Positions 1 through 8,673 are shown, counted from the first letter of the stretch. The stretch is 64,000 bases of DNA from an uncultured Pelagibacteraceae bacterium (GCA_902571015.1 CACGAC010000004.1:17013-81012), one strand, 5' to 3'. Notes: a model not told the origin generated them from the letters alone. Made by a program: numbers and translations.

Positions 1-286
1 ATATAGCTAAAAATACTGATCCAAATCCAGTAGGAGTGGTAAATACATGATAACTATCTTCGAGCTTAGTTAAAATCTTTTGTAAAATATAAGTTGTTGA
101 AGTTCCTTGTCTTCCATAATCGTAATGACCACCAACTGGATTTTTTTGGGCTTTTTTTTGAGTCTTTCTTATATGCTTCATTGATTTAAATATTATCGTT
201 GAAGCTCTAACTACTGGTGGATTTACTGACTGATTATGAAAATCTTTTGCAGTATGTTTTAAAAATGTCTTAAATGATTTTACCAT
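1..286 (-). CDS. metC: Cystathionine beta-lyase, N-terminal part (runs off window)
   Basis: Not in the ORF track because it leaves the window. The minus strand opens with ATG at 286 and stays open to base 1, about 95 codons. The translation carries NPPVVRAST near residue 22, YDYGRQGTST near residue 58, and then a Leu-Glu pair followed by FTTPTGFGS. This is the standard opening of the Cys/Met-metabolism PLP enzyme family: the YGR motif touches the phosphate of the neighbouring subunit, and the GFGS region is the cofactor-binding turn. MetC cleaves cystathionine to homocysteine, pyruvate and ammonia. Other members of the fold (cystathionine gamma-lyase, MetZ) cannot be fully excluded from the N terminus alone. 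It is divergent from the small basic ORF at 362. Confidence 0.8.
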   Translation of the reverse strand, partial: MVKSFKTFLKHTAKDFHNQSVNPPVVRASTIIFKSMKHIRKTQKKAQKNPVGGHYDYGRQGTSTTYILQKILTKLEDSYHVFTTPTGFGSVFLAI

Positions 287-361
287 AAAAAAATTGATAA
301 CTTTAAAGGACAATGCTATATCCCTCACATAATTTCAATTAAATTATAACAGAAGGAAATA

Positions 362-445
362 ATGGGATATCCAAAAAAACATAGGGGCCGAAGAAAAATG
401 GGTTCTAAAAAAAGAAGAGCTAGAAAAAAGAATAAAAAAAAATAA
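362..445 (+). CDS. 27-aa highly basic mini-protein, possible ribosomal type
   Basis: Too short for the track. ATG at 362 is preceded by a good Shine-Dalgarno (AGAAGGA, 351-357), the best ribosome site in this part of the window. The 27 residues include 10 Lys and 6 Arg, with KKHRGRRK and KKRRARKKNKKK blocks and no acidic residue. Such Lys/Arg tails are typical of very small ribosomal proteins; composition and length recall the AURKAIP1/COX24-like bS22 group, but I cannot show homology. The next gene starts 14 nt after the stop, so the two may be co-transcribed. An A-rich stretch could mimic a basic ORF by chance, but the Shine-Dalgarno and the Arg codons argue against that. Confidence 0.55.
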   Translation: MGYPKKHRGRRKMGSKKRRARKKNKKK

Positions 446-459
446 ACCATCATAATTAA

Positions 460-1536
460 ATGGAAAATAATATTCGACGACTTCGAATAATTGCGCTGCT
501 TTTGTTTATTACACCTGCATTAGCACTCGTAGGATCTTTGTTAACACATAACTACTTAATATCATTTAATTTTTCCCAGGATTATAATTATAATTTTAAA
601 GAAAATCTTCCTGGAAACTCGGTAAGTTATTTTTGTAGTAAAGAAAATAATTATTGTAGTGAAACTGTAGTAACTGAGTTTAAAGAAATAGCACCATTTA
701 ACAAGTTGGATCAATGTAATATCTATAAAATATCTACTGAATATTATCGTAAAGATGGGGACAATTTAAAATTTGTAAATTTCAAAGATATTGAGAGTTT
801 TGATAAGGAATTTTTTTTGAAATTTGAAATAACTAATAAACTAAGTGAGTCTTGTATTCTTAACTCAAAAAGCAAAACTTACTATGAATTTTTTCCAATC
901 TTTTATGAAACAATTTATAAAATAAAAACAGATAAGAAAACTCATCTTGGTACAAGTAGTGTAGTAAATCCATTTATTTATGGAGAAACATCAATTAGTA
1001 ATATTGTCAAAAGATTTCCGGTAAAATTTTTTTTCAAACCTCTTTTGTATATAAGTGTTGTATTTATGATTTCGTATTGGATTTATTACAATAAAGTATT
1101 TAAAACTTTAATTAACTCATCAAAGAATTTTTATTTTTTTAATTTTGGTATACTTTCTGCAATTTTTTTATTGCTTCATGTATTTTTTTTAGGATGGACT
1201 TTTGAAAGCGAATTTTTAACAAAGCTTAGAAGAACTTTTGTTGTATTTTTTATTTTTTTTGAAGTTTTAGCTCAAGCCTTTTTAATTAAGAAAATTTTTT
1301 TTATTAAAGATAGGATGAAAAATTATTTACGCTTTATTATAATTTACTTAAAACTTTTATTTGTTATTTCAATATGTCTGGCTACTTTTTTGATTTTAAT
1401 AATTTTAATGATGTATGATTTAAGCTCTAGAATGGATTATATCTTAGAATGGAACTATTTTTTAGTATTACTTTTTTTCTATTATCTATCTTTTTTAATG
1501 TGGAAAAAATTAAAGACTAATCCAACCACCTCCTAA
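460..1536 (+). CDS. Multi-pass membrane protein of unknown function
   Basis: 358 aa. One hydrophobic helix near residues 8-30 is followed by a polar stretch of about 160 residues with several Cys ([16 protein letters not shown]) that probably faces the periplasm. After that come about five hydrophobic helices from residue 195 to the end (near 195-212, 226-246, 258-278, 292-318 and 328-348). I do not recognise the family. The cysteines in the outer domain suggest disulfides, which is inference. Its last 27 nt overlap the 3' end of mnmA on the other strand. No signal for a specific function. Confidence 0.75.
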   Translation: MENNIRRLRIIALLLFITPALALVGSLLTHNYLISFNFSQDYNYNFKENLPGNSVSYFCSKENNYCSETVVTEFKEIAPFNKLDQCNIYKISTEYYRKDGDNLKFVNFKDIESFDKEFFLKFEITNKLSESCILNSKSKTYYEFFPIFYETIYKIKTDKKTHLGTSSVVNPFIYGETSISNIVKRFPVKFFFKPLLYISVVFMISYWIYYNKVFKTLINSSKNFYFFNFGILSAIFLLLHVFFLGWTFESEFLTKLRRTFVVFFIFFEVLAQAFLIKKIFFIKDRMKNYLRFIIIYLKLLFVISICLATFLILIILMMYDLSSRMDYILEWNYFLVLLFFYYLSFLMWKKLKTNPTTS

Positions 1537-2628
1537 AAGCTTTTCTCCATGAATGTCACTTTTGTAAAATACACATGCCTGGCCAGGAGAGATGCCATCT
1601 TCAAACTCTTCTAATTCAACTGAAGCAGTTTCATCATTTTTAAAATTTACTTTTGCCTTAAGAAGTTTGCCTGTTGATCTTACTTTCACTAAAATATCAT
1701 CTTTAAATTCTTCTTTACCGACTAATAAATTTAAACTATTAAGTTTAATAACTTTCTTTCCAAGTTTTTCTCTTGAGCCAACAATAATTTCATTTTTTTC
1801 TGCATCTATCTTTAATACATATAATGCATCTTTGTCTGAGACTTTAATTCCTTTTCTTTGACCTATAGTAAAATTAATAATACCATCATGTACCCCAATC
1901 ACTTTTCCCTCTAAATTTTTTATATTTCCTTTTTTAAGGGAGTCTGGTCTAAATTTTTGAATTACCGATGCATAGTCTCCATTAGGTACGAAACAAATAT
2001 CTTGACTATCTGGCTTATCCGCTACGTTAAGATTTAGTTTTTTTGCTATAGATCTTGTTTCATCTTTAAGCATGCCTCCTAATGGAAATCTTAAGTAATT
2101 TAATTGTTCTCTAGAAGTATTAAATAAAAAATAACTTTGGTCTCTATTTTCATCGATAGCTCGATACATATTTGTTTGATTATCAACAGTAACACTTTTT
2201 ACATAGTGACCAGTTATTAATGCATCTGCCTTAAGATCTTTCGCAACTTCAAATAAATCTTTGAATTTTACAGTTTGATTACATTGCACACAAGGAATAG
2301 GAGTTTCGCCTTTTAAATAACTATCAATAAAGTTATCAATTACTCCTTGTTTGAACTTGTTTTGATAATAGAGAATTTTGTGTTCAATATCCAATTTTTG
2401 GGCGACTCTTTTTGCATCCATTATATCCTGACCCGAGCAGCATTGTTTTGATGCAGCGACCTCTTTACCATCATCGTAGAGTTTTAAAGTTATACCAATA
2501 ACTTTATAACCATCTTTTTTCATCATTCCAGCAACTGTAGATGAGTCCACTCCACCTGACATTGCAACAACAACTGTTGTTTCTGATGGATTTTTTTTTA
2601 AACCAATAGAGTTTAAATAATTATTCAT
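1510..2628 (-). CDS. mnmA: tRNA-specific 2-thiouridylase MnmA
   Basis: 372 aa, normal length for MnmA. The enzyme activates C2 of U34 in tRNA Lys, Glu and Gln with ATP and inserts sulfur carried as persulfide. The PP-loop SGGVDSS lies near residues 24-30. The catalytic Cys region VQCNQTVKF is near residue 113 and the second catalytic Cys is in SQDICFVP near residue 210. The C-terminal beta-barrel part ends with the usual GGGWI. Start ATG at 2628 gives the family's N terminus. It stands alone on the minus strand, overlapping the membrane protein at its 3' end and divergent from the DUF3553 gene 41 nt away. Confidence 0.97.
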   Translation of the reverse strand: MNNYLNSIGLKKNPSETTVVVAMSGGVDSSTVAGMMKKDGYKVIGITLKLYDDGKEVAASKQCCSGQDIMDAKRVAQKLDIEHKILYYQNKFKQGVIDNFIDSYLKGETPIPCVQCNQTVKFKDLFEVAKDLKADALITGHYVKSVTVDNQTNMYRAIDENRDQSYFLFNTSREQLNYLRFPLGGMLKDETRSIAKKLNLNVADKPDSQDICFVPNGDYASVIQKFRPDSLKKGNIKNLEGKVIGVHDGIINFTIGQRKGIKVSDKDALYVLKIDAEKNEIIVGSREKLGKKVIKLNSLNLLVGKEEFKDDILVKVRSTGKLLKAKVNFKNDETASVELEEFEDGISPGQACVFYKSDIHGEKLLGGGWISL

Positions 2629-2669
2629 TTGATGGTATTTATACTTATTTCTAATATAAATTAAATTAA

Positions 2670-2846
2670 ATGATTTTTGATTTTGAACCAGGCGACAAAG
2701 TTTTCAATCCAGCTAATAAAGATTGGGGAATAGGACAAGTTCAATCAATAATCAAAGGTAAAATTACTGTCAATTTTCAAAATGTTGGTAAAAAAGTGAT
2801 AAACTCAGAAAATATAGAATTAAAAAAAATAAATGACTCAAAGTGA
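2670..2846 (+). CDS. DUF3553 family small protein
   Basis: Missed by the track (58 aa). Translation begins [14 protein letters not shown], then DWGIGQVQS near residue 18 and [14 protein letters not shown] near residue 31. This is the typical pattern of the alphaproteobacterial DUF3553 family, whose short SH3-like domain resembles the C-terminal domain of UvrD-type helicases; function unknown. The last 14 nt overlap the start of cysQ in another frame, so the two are probably translationally coupled. No clear Shine-Dalgarno upstream. Confidence 0.85.
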   Translation: MIFDFEPGDKVFNPANKDWGIGQVQSIIKGKITVNFQNVGKKVINSENIELKKINDSK

Positions 2847-3606
2847 TATTAAAAAAATTGTTGAGGATCTAATTCAAACTTTTTTAGATGCAGGGAAAAT
2901 TTCTTTAGACCTAAGAGAAAAAGGTCTTACTAAAGAAATAAAATCTGATAATACACCCGTAAGTAATGGTGACTTAGAGGTTAACAAAATTTTAATTAAA
3001 AAAATATATAGCTTAACACCAAATATCCCAATAGTATCTGAAGAAACATCAGAAAATAAATTAAAAGATAACCTGGAAAATTTTTGGTTAATTGATCCAA
3101 TCGATGGGACTTATGATTATATTAATGATCTGGATGAGTTTACAATTAATGCAGGATTAATAATTCAAAAAAAACCTGTTGCTGGATTAATCTATGCCCC
3201 AGCAAAAAATAGAATGTTTTATTCTTATGGAGATGATTTTTCTTTTGAATTGATTGATGGAGAACCAATTAAATTAGATAACTCAAAAAATTTTGATAAA
3301 AATGAGATTAAATTTGTATCCTACTCCAATAAAATCAAACCAGAAATAAATGAAATATACAAAAAACTTAATGTTAAAAAATATGTAAGAATGAAAAGTT
3401 CTTTAAAATTTTGTGTTATTGCAGCTGGAGAGTATGATGGTTATGTTGCAGAACCGAGGGCATCAGAATGGGATATAGCTGCAGGCCATGCAATTTTAAA
3501 ACACTCTGGTGGAAGTGTAACTGATTTCAATGGACAAGAAATTTTTTATGGAAAAAAAGATTTTAAAAATCCAAGTTTAATTTTAAAAAGCAAAAATATT
3601 CAATAA
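2833..3606 (+). CDS. cysQ: 3'(2'),5'-bisphosphate nucleotidase CysQ
   Basis: 257 aa, inositol-monophosphatase fold. Metal-binding motifs are in order: VSEET near residues 68-72, DPIDGT at 88-93, and EWDIAAGHA near 217. CysQ removes the 3' phosphate of PAP(S), the by-product of sulfate assimilation and of phosphopantetheinyl transfer. The DNTPVSNGD segment near residue 40 is typical of CysQ rather than of SuhB. The start lies inside the DUF3553 gene, and the stop overlaps the next small ORF by one base (TAATG), so three genes form a tight unit. An inositol phosphatase role is the main alternative. Confidence 0.92.
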   Translation: MTQSDIKKIVEDLIQTFLDAGKISLDLREKGLTKEIKSDNTPVSNGDLEVNKILIKKIYSLTPNIPIVSEETSENKLKDNLENFWLIDPIDGTYDYINDLDEFTINAGLIIQKKPVAGLIYAPAKNRMFYSYGDDFSFELIDGEPIKLDNSKNFDKNEIKFVSYSNKIKPEINEIYKKLNVKKYVRMKSSLKFCVIAAGEYDGYVAEPRASEWDIAAGHAILKHSGGSVTDFNGQEIFYGKKDFKNPSLILKSKNIQ

Positions 3607-3731
3607 TGGATGAACAACTTAGAATTATTTTGATTATAATTATTTCAGTTTCAATTTTTGGTTTAGTTGTTTTTGTATTTGTAAAAAATTATATCAAAAA
3701 CAAAATTGATTTTTTAGTTAAAGAAAGTAAA
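3606..3731 (+). CDS. 41-aa single-pass membrane mini-protein
   Basis: Not in the track. ATG shares its A with the cysQ stop (TAATG), the coupling pattern used throughout this genome. The protein is a short acidic N terminus (MDEQLR), a hydrophobic helix of about 20 residues (ILIIIISVSIFGLVVFVFV), and a Lys/Arg-rich tail. This gives a clear membrane anchor with the tail probably in the cytoplasm. Function unknown. Stop-start coupling and helix design support a real gene, but chance cannot be excluded for 41 codons in AT-rich DNA. Confidence 0.5.
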
Positions 3732-3740
3732 AAAAATAAG

Positions 3741-4304
3741 TTAAAGTAGTTTTACTATTTTTATAAAATCATCTTTTGCAATTTCCATTACTTTTTTTGA
3801 AGTTTCAAAATCAAAGCCATTTCTTGCTAATAGAGATATATCTTTTTTATAAAATAGAGATCTATTATCCTCTATCCTTGCAGGACCAATTCTTTTTTTT
3901 TTACATAATTTAATTGCAGAAAAAAAATCTTGATCTGAATTATCATCGTGAATTTTATTTACAGTTTCTTTAATATATTCACTATTAATACCTTTGCCTA
4001 TTAAGTAATTTCTAATTTTATTAATTGAATTACCTCTTTGAATCATACTTTTAGCTTTGCTCTCTGAATAAAATTTATCGTTAATAAACTTATTTTTTTC
4101 TAAGTCTGAAAGAACAATATCAATCAAATTATTAACATCTTGTTTTTTTACATTTGGCACTGAAGTTTTTAAGTATTTTTTTAGTAGGTAAGTTTTAAGC
4201 TGTTGTTTTGATGGAGCATATTTTTCCACATAAGAAAATGCAAAATTTCTCATCTCCTCGACAGTTACTTTTAGAGTTTTTTTTTTATTTCTTATAGGAA
4301 TCAT
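3741..4304 (-). CDS. recX: Regulatory protein RecX
   Basis: 187 aa. RecX proteins are built from three-helix repeats; here YLLKKYLKT, FINDKFYSESKAKSMIQRGNS and INKIRNYLIGKGIN followed by the next helix give the expected spacing in the middle of the protein. RecX binds inside the RecA filament groove and limits recombination and SOS induction. The N terminus is basic (RNKKKTLK). It is a single gene here, not next to recA. It is divergent from the ABA4-like gene with only 28 nt between starts, so the two promoters must overlap. Confidence 0.87.
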   Translation of the reverse strand: MIPIRNKKKTLKVTVEEMRNFAFSYVEKYAPSKQQLKTYLLKKYLKTSVPNVKKQDVNNLIDIVLSDLEKNKFINDKFYSESKAKSMIQRGNSINKIRNYLIGKGINSEYIKETVNKIHDDNSDQDFFSAIKLCKKKRIGPARIEDNRSLFYKKDISLLARNGFDFETSKKVMEIAKDDFIKIVKLL

Positions 4305-4332
4305 AGAAAGATTTAATATAATATATTTTAAA

Positions 4333-4806
4333 ATGATCGAACAAATTTATACTTATTTTACAATAGATATGCTCTACTATTGGGTGAATTTAGGTGTTCT
4401 TCCATTTTGGTTGATTTTAATTTTTTTTCCAACATCCAGCCTCTGTAGGTATTTCGTAACTTCAATATTTCCATTCATTATATTAGGTGGTGCATATATT
4501 TTTTTATTGTACAAATCTTATCTAAGTTCATACGATTTTGAAGGTAACTTTAGCCTTTATTTGGGGATCGATGACACAAAAGATTTATTTTCTAACAAAA
4601 ATTTTCTTATGATGTTCTGGATACATTTTATATCCATTAATTTATTCACTGGAGGTTGGATTGTAAAAGACTCACAAAAATTTATGATAAGTAAATTCTT
4701 ATTATCGATACCGCTTATCATTTTATATTTAATTGGACCCCTCGGTTTATTAATTTATTGGGTAATAAGAATTTTTTATGCCAAAAACATAAGTTTATAT
4801 GACTAA
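4333..4806 (+). CDS. ABA4-like (DUF4281) membrane protein
   Basis: 157 aa with four hydrophobic helices. The pattern WVNLGVLPFWLILIFFP at the start, the GG turn, the LFSN-to-FWIHFIS stretch near residue 85-100, the FTGGWIVKDS segment near 103, and GPLGLLIYWVIR at the end match the ABA4-like family. The plant member is needed for neoxanthin formation; related marine bacterial proteins have been linked to carotenoid and retinal metabolism, but the reaction here is not known. The next gene starts 8 nt before its stop, so the pair is likely one unit. Confidence 0.8.
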   Translation: MIEQIYTYFTIDMLYYWVNLGVLPFWLILIFFPTSSLCRYFVTSIFPFIILGGAYIFLLYKSYLSSYDFEGNFSLYLGIDDTKDLFSNKNFLMMFWIHFISINLFTGGWIVKDSQKFMISKFLLSIPLIILYLIGPLGLLIYWVIRIFYAKNISLYD

Positions 4807-5377
4807 AAAAATCGATTTTTATTTTGATTTCATTAGTCCTTATTCATTTTTAGCTCATAAAAAAATTATCAGTTCTAATAATAGGAATAAATTTAATTAT
4901 AAAGCAATTCTATTGGGTGGACTTCATAATTTAGGAGGGATTACTGCCCCTGCGTTTAATGAGAGAAAAATGAAAAATATGAAAAATGATTGCAATTTAA
5001 TTGCTAAGAAAAGTAAAATTGACTTTGTGTGGAATAATAAATTCCCTATTAATTCTTTGTACCTCATGAGAGGATATCTTTTTGTTAATAGTGATAAAAA
5101 AGACAAATATTTTGATCTATGTTTTGATGCTTATTGGAAAAATAATGAAGATATTTCAAAAGAAGAAAATGTAAAAAATATACTATCAAAATGTGAGATA
5201 AAGCCTAATGATTTTAAAAAAGGCATTGAAGATCAAAAAATTAAAGATGAATTAAAAAATTTGACAAATATTGCTTTCCAAAATGATGTCTTCGGTGCTC
5301 CAACTTTTGTTGTAAATAATAATCTATTTTGGGGACAAGATAGACTTGAATTTGCTTTAGATGAATTAAATAATTAA
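4799..5377 (+). CDS. 2-hydroxychromene-2-carboxylate isomerase-type DsbA-fold protein
   Basis: 192 aa, thioredoxin/DsbA fold of the kappa-GST kind. IDFYFDFISPYSFLA starts the protein; the SPYS at residues 13-16 replaces the CxxC of DsbA and supplies the glutathione-contacting Ser of the isomerases. The C-terminal FGAPTFVVNNNLFWGQDRL is the family's cis-proline loop and signature. Known members isomerise an intermediate of naphthalene breakdown or act as glutathione-dependent enzymes. No aromatic pathway lies nearby, so the true substrate here is unknown. Overlap with the ABA4-like gene hints at a shared pathway. Confidence 0.88.
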   Translation: MTKKIDFYFDFISPYSFLAHKKIISSNNRNKFNYKAILLGGLHNLGGITAPAFNERKMKNMKNDCNLIAKKSKIDFVWNNKFPINSLYLMRGYLFVNSDKKDKYFDLCFDAYWKNNEDISKEENVKNILSKCEIKPNDFKKGIEDQKIKDELKNLTNIAFQNDVFGAPTFVVNNNLFWGQDRLEFALDELNN

Positions 5378-5757
5378 GTGATTTTAAATTTACTTTGTTT
5401 TAACGCCCCAAAACCACCATCAATATGCGAGACCTTTTTAAATCCCATATCTTTTAAAGATTTTGCCGCAAGAGCTGACCTCATTCCACCAGCACAAAAT
5501 AAAACCATTTCTTTGTTTAAATCTAGTTTACCTTGTTTAAAATAAGTGCTCTCTGGATCAAGCCAAAACTCTAACATACCTCTTGGAATATGATTTGAAT
5601 TTTCGATTCTTCCCTCTCTTTCTAATTCTCTTACATCTCTAATATCAATTAGGTTACACTCGTTTTTATTAAATTTATCAAAAGCTTCTTCGGTTGATAT
5701 AGTTTTAATCTCTTTTAAGGCTTCTGTAACAAGAGTTTGGGATGATTTAATTGTCAT
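5374..5757 (-). CDS. Rhodanese-like sulfurtransferase
   Basis: 127 aa, a single rhodanese domain. NLIDIRDVRELEREGRI near residue 35 is the first signature, and VLFCAGGMRS puts the persulfide-carrying Cys at residue 88 in a six-residue active loop, as needed for sulfur rather than phosphate. HIDGGFGA closes the domain. No signal peptide, so it is cytoplasmic. The 3' end overlaps the isomerase gene by 4 nt. Role is probably in moving sulfane sulfur; a second persulfide-type enzyme lies at 22.8 kb. Confidence 0.92.
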   Translation of the reverse strand: MTIKSSQTLVTEALKEIKTISTEEAFDKFNKNECNLIDIRDVRELEREGRIENSNHIPRGMLEFWLDPESTYFKQGKLDLNKEMVLFCAGGMRSALAAKSLKDMGFKKVSHIDGGFGALKQSKFKIT

Positions 5758-5792
5758 TATATTGTAGATATTTATATCATAAATAAAAACAT

Positions 5793-6761
5793 ATGAGAAA
5801 GTTTTTCATTAAAATTTGTAAATTTTTTGGCTTTGAAATTATAGATCAAAATGAATTTACTTCTCCTACATTAAATAAAGAATTGAATGAGGATCTTTCA
5901 ATTTTAAATAAAAAATCAATAGTATTACCATTAGGAGAAGTTAAAATTACCAGAAAAGTAAAATCAATCTTAATAATTGTTAGAGTTAATACAGAAATCG
6001 AAGTTTGGGATCAAAATAAAAGAAGATTATTCGAACAACCAAAAATCGAATATTCAATTCGATCAATAAAATCATTGATAAACTCTATCAATTATTGTCA
6101 AAGCAAATATCCAGATTTAAGGATAAAAACAATAATTTTAGATGACTCTTCAAAAATTGAAAATTTAGATAAAATCAAAGAAATAATAAAAAATGTAAAT
6201 GGAGAAATTATTTCTCTGGACACAAAAAAATTTGAAGCCAAGATTAAAAAACAAAAAACACAACAAACTTTTTCTAATTTAGCAAGTTTATTTCAGTGTT
6301 TTGAGATTGGAAAAGAGATTGGGGAAGATCTAATTTTTTTTGTTGAAGATGATTATCTTCATTTTGAAACCATGTTGGAAGAGATGATTGCTACATATGA
6401 AAGAGTTTCGTCTCAAGTAGACAAAGATATTTTCATGTGTCCTGCAGATTATCCATATCTATATATGAATAACGAAAAAACGAACATCCTAATAGGAAAC
6501 AAAAGGCACTGGAGAACAATTACTAAAACTTTATGTACCTTTTTAACAAGCAAAAAATTATTAAATCTATATTGGGAAAATTTTACAAAAAATTGTGAAG
6601 ATCGTCATGATCCTTTTGAGAAATATATAAATGAGATCTATAAAAAAGAGTTTTGTATATCTCCTTTAAAAAGTTTATCCGTCCATTTGACAAATGTTAA
6701 TTCAAGTTATGGTTTGTCACCTTTTATTAATTATAAAAATTTGTGGGATCAAAATAAATAA
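5793..6761 (+). CDS. Glycosyltransferase-like (GT-A type) protein
   Basis: 322 aa. Not a named family I can fix. The middle looks like a GT-A nucleotide-sugar domain: a beta strand ending in IILDDSS (near residue 132), a later strand ending in FFVEDDYLHF (near 186) that resembles the DXD metal site, and a following helix. The C-terminal part holds a conserved-looking RHDPFEKYINE acceptor-type segment. The first 55 residues are polar and without a membrane helix, so it is probably cytoplasmic and may act on cell-surface sugars. It starts 35 nt from the divergent rhodanese gene. Confidence 0.6.
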   Translation: MRKFFIKICKFFGFEIIDQNEFTSPTLNKELNEDLSILNKKSIVLPLGEVKITRKVKSILIIVRVNTEIEVWDQNKRRLFEQPKIEYSIRSIKSLINSINYCQSKYPDLRIKTIILDDSSKIENLDKIKEIIKNVNGEIISLDTKKFEAKIKKQKTQQTFSNLASLFQCFEIGKEIGEDLIFFVEDDYLHFETMLEEMIATYERVSSQVDKDIFMCPADYPYLYMNNEKTNILIGNKRHWRTITKTLCTFLTSKKLLNLYWENFTKNCEDRHDPFEKYINEIYKKEFCISPLKSLSVHLTNVNSSYGLSPFINYKNLWDQNK

Positions 6762-6784
6762 GCCCCTTGAGGGAGGGGCTTATT
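6757..6784. terminator. Perfect 10-bp stem-loop terminator between convergent genes
   Basis: AATAAGCCCC and GGGGCTTATT form a perfect 10-bp stem with an 8-nt loop. The left arm includes the stop codon of the glycosyltransferase gene. On the minus strand the stem is followed by TATTTATTTTG, so it probably ends the amt transcript; it can also stop the plus-strand gene. Confidence 0.8.
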
Positions 6785-6810
6785 ACTTAACTAACTAAGA
6801 GAAAGTTTGA

Positions 6811-6859
6811 GGATCCTTCTATGAGTATTCGCTGAGAATATACAGAGAGCGAAGGATCC
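6811..6859. other. Second stem-loop in the amt 3' region
   Basis: GGATCCTTC (6811-6819) pairs with GAAGGATCC (6851-6859). Inside it a smaller stem, TATTC (6826-6830) with GAATA (6836-6840), closes a 5-nt loop. It sits between the amt stop codon and the terminator, so on the minus strand the amt mRNA would end with two hairpins in a row. It may protect the mRNA 3' end or be an RNA of its own. Confidence 0.5.
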
Positions 6860-6874
6860 CCATGTTGTTAACAA

Positions 6875-8176
6875 CTAGTCACGAATTGCGTATGCAATTA
6901 CACCAGTTTCAGTGACATCAGTACCTTTGGTTTCAGCTTCTTTACTTAATCTTAAACCAATAGTTGCTTTGATGAGGCTAAATGCAATATATGCAACCAC
7001 AAAAACAAATATGTTTACTGATAATACACCAATTAACTGAGTGCTAAAATTTGCACCAGAATTTGTTGCAGGTACAATTAATGTACCCCAAATTCCAGCA
7101 AATAGGTGAGCAGGAATAGCACCAACTACATCATCAATTTTTAAAGAGAATAATAGTTTAGTACCATACACTACGATTAGTCCACCCACTGCACCAATTA
7201 AAATTGCAGCAAATGGCGATGGTAATAATGGTTCTGCAGTTACAGCAACCAAACCACCAATACATCCATTTAACATTTGAACTACGTCAGTTTTACCAAA
7301 ATGCAATCTTGTTATAACTGCTGCACCCATAACACCACCTGCACCAGCAAGGAATGTGTTAATAAATATTTTTGATACAGCTATTGCATCCGTAGCCGTT
7401 CCCAATGCTAATTGTGAACCACCGTTAAATCCAAACCAACCTAGCCATAAAATAAATACTCCAATTGTAACTAATGGTATTGATGATGCTGCAAAAGGTT
7501 TGATCGGCGCTGGGGCTCCAGACTTAGTAAATCTTCCTAGTCTTGGACCAATTATCATTGCACCAGCCAAAGCAGCTGCACCACCAGTTGAGTGTACTAA
7601 AGTCGAACCAGCGAAATCAGAAAAACCTGCTTCTGCTAACCAGCCTCCACCCCACTGCCAACCCATTACGATTGGATATATAATACCTGATAAAATTGCA
7701 GCAAATGTAAAGAATGGCCATAACTTAATTCTTTCAGCCATTGTTCCTGATACGATTGAAACGGTAGTTGCACAGAATACCATCTGGAAATACCAATCTG
7801 AACCATCTGAATAACCTGTATCTATTTTACTACCATCTGCCCATGGAATAAATTTACCAATGTACCCACCTGGATCAATACCATAAGCTAAGTTATAACC
7901 TACAAGCCAGAACATTATACCTGCAATTGAGAATAAACCTATATTTTTTGCACAGATTACGGATACACTTTTTGATGTAACCATACCTGATTCTAACATT
8001 GCGAATCCTGCAGCCATAAACATTACTAGGAATCCACAAATTAAGAATAATAGAGTGTTAAATATAAACCCTACTTCGGCAGAAACAGTTGTATCTGCCA
8101 TACCAGCACTACTCATGTTTAATAAAAAAATTAAACTAATAAGTGGCGCACTTATTACTTTTATTAATTTAGTCAT
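6875..8176 (-). CDS. amtB: Ammonium transporter (Amt family)
   Basis: 433 aa with a cleavable-looking signal peptide (residues 1-27) followed by 11 membrane helices, as in other bacterial Amt proteins. The two pore histidines are present: LVHSTGGAAALAGA near residue 195 and PAHLFAGIWG near 358. GTMAERIKL and the FNGGSQLAL segment are also family features. It brings in ammonium, the main nitrogen source in the open ocean. A strong Shine-Dalgarno (GGGAGGT) lies just upstream of the ATG. No glnK gene is adjacent. I see no sigma-54 type promoter in the 90 nt upstream. Confidence 0.97.
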   Translation of the reverse strand: MTKLIKVISAPLISLIFLLNMSSAGMADTTVSAEVGFIFNTLLFLICGFLVMFMAAGFAMLESGMVTSKSVSVICAKNIGLFSIAGIMFWLVGYNLAYGIDPGGYIGKFIPWADGSKIDTGYSDGSDWYFQMVFCATTVSIVSGTMAERIKLWPFFTFAAILSGIIYPIVMGWQWGGGWLAEAGFSDFAGSTLVHSTGGAAALAGAMIIGPRLGRFTKSGAPAPIKPFAASSIPLVTIGVFILWLGWFGFNGGSQLALGTATDAIAVSKIFINTFLAGAGGVMGAAVITRLHFGKTDVVQMLNGCIGGLVAVTAEPLLPSPFAAILIGAVGGLIVVYGTKLLFSLKIDDVVGAIPAHLFAGIWGTLIVPATNSGANFSTQLIGVLSVNIFVFVVAYIAFSLIKATIGLRLSKEAETKGTDVTETGVIAYAIRD

Positions 8177-8271
8177 ACGACCTCCCTGTTAAAGAGAGTT
8201 CTTTTATTTTATTAAATGCTAATAACTAACGCTGATTACGAAAATTGGGTATGCAGTATTTGCATATAGAA

Positions 8272-8302
8272 ACAGCCTTAACGAGAGTTTCGTTAAGGCT
8301 GT
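8272..8302 (-). terminator. Terminator of the HU gene
   Basis: ACAGCCTTAACGA and TCGTTAAGGCTGT form a perfect 13-bp stem with a 5-nt loop, starting 9 nt after the HU stop codon. On the minus strand it is followed by TTCTATAT. This is a classic Rho-independent terminator for a highly expressed single gene. Confidence 0.88.
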
Positions 8303-8311
8303 AAAAAGACG

Positions 8312-8587
8312 TTATTTATTGAATACTTCTTTTAAAGCTTTTGCTGGTAAAAACTTAACTTTTTGAGACGCAGCAATTTGAATCTGTTCTCCTGTTCTTG
8401 GGTTTCTTCCAACTCTAGCTTTTCTCTTAGCTACTTTATAAGTACCAAAACCAGCAATTTTTACTGAATCGTCAGCTTTTAAAGCATCTAAAATTGTGTT
8501 GGTAATTGTATCAAAAGTTCTCTCAGCATCTGCTTTGCTTAGATTTAGTGCCCCAGAAATTTTGACTACTAGTTGTTTTTTGTTCAT
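8312..8587 (-). CDS. hup: HU-type DNA-binding protein
   Basis: 91 aa, the exact length of HU. MNKKQLVVKISGALNLSKADAERTFDTI is the dimerisation helix pair and KIAGFGTYKVAKRKARVGRNPRTGEQI is the beta-arm signature with the Arg-Asn-Pro tip that wedges into DNA. It ends in VFNK. HU compacts the nucleoid and bends DNA. It has its own terminator and an upstream non-coding stretch of 155 nt, fitting a strongly expressed single-gene unit. An IHF subunit is less likely because the start and tip sequence fit HU better. Confidence 0.96.
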   Translation of the reverse strand: MNKKQLVVKISGALNLSKADAERTFDTITNTILDALKADDSVKIAGFGTYKVAKRKARVGRNPRTGEQIQIAASQKVKFLPAKALKEVFNK

Positions 8588-8673
8588 TTTAGCTCCGGTT
8601 TTATTAGGTTATTTTCATTGTTGTCAAAAGTATTGATAAATCAAGACTTTTTTTAGTATATTAAGAAAAGTTA

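Noticed and set aside
7356-7814. 152-aa ORF antisense to amtB
   Set aside because: Shadow of the membrane protein on the other strand: Pro/Ala/Asn-rich translation, no ribosome site.
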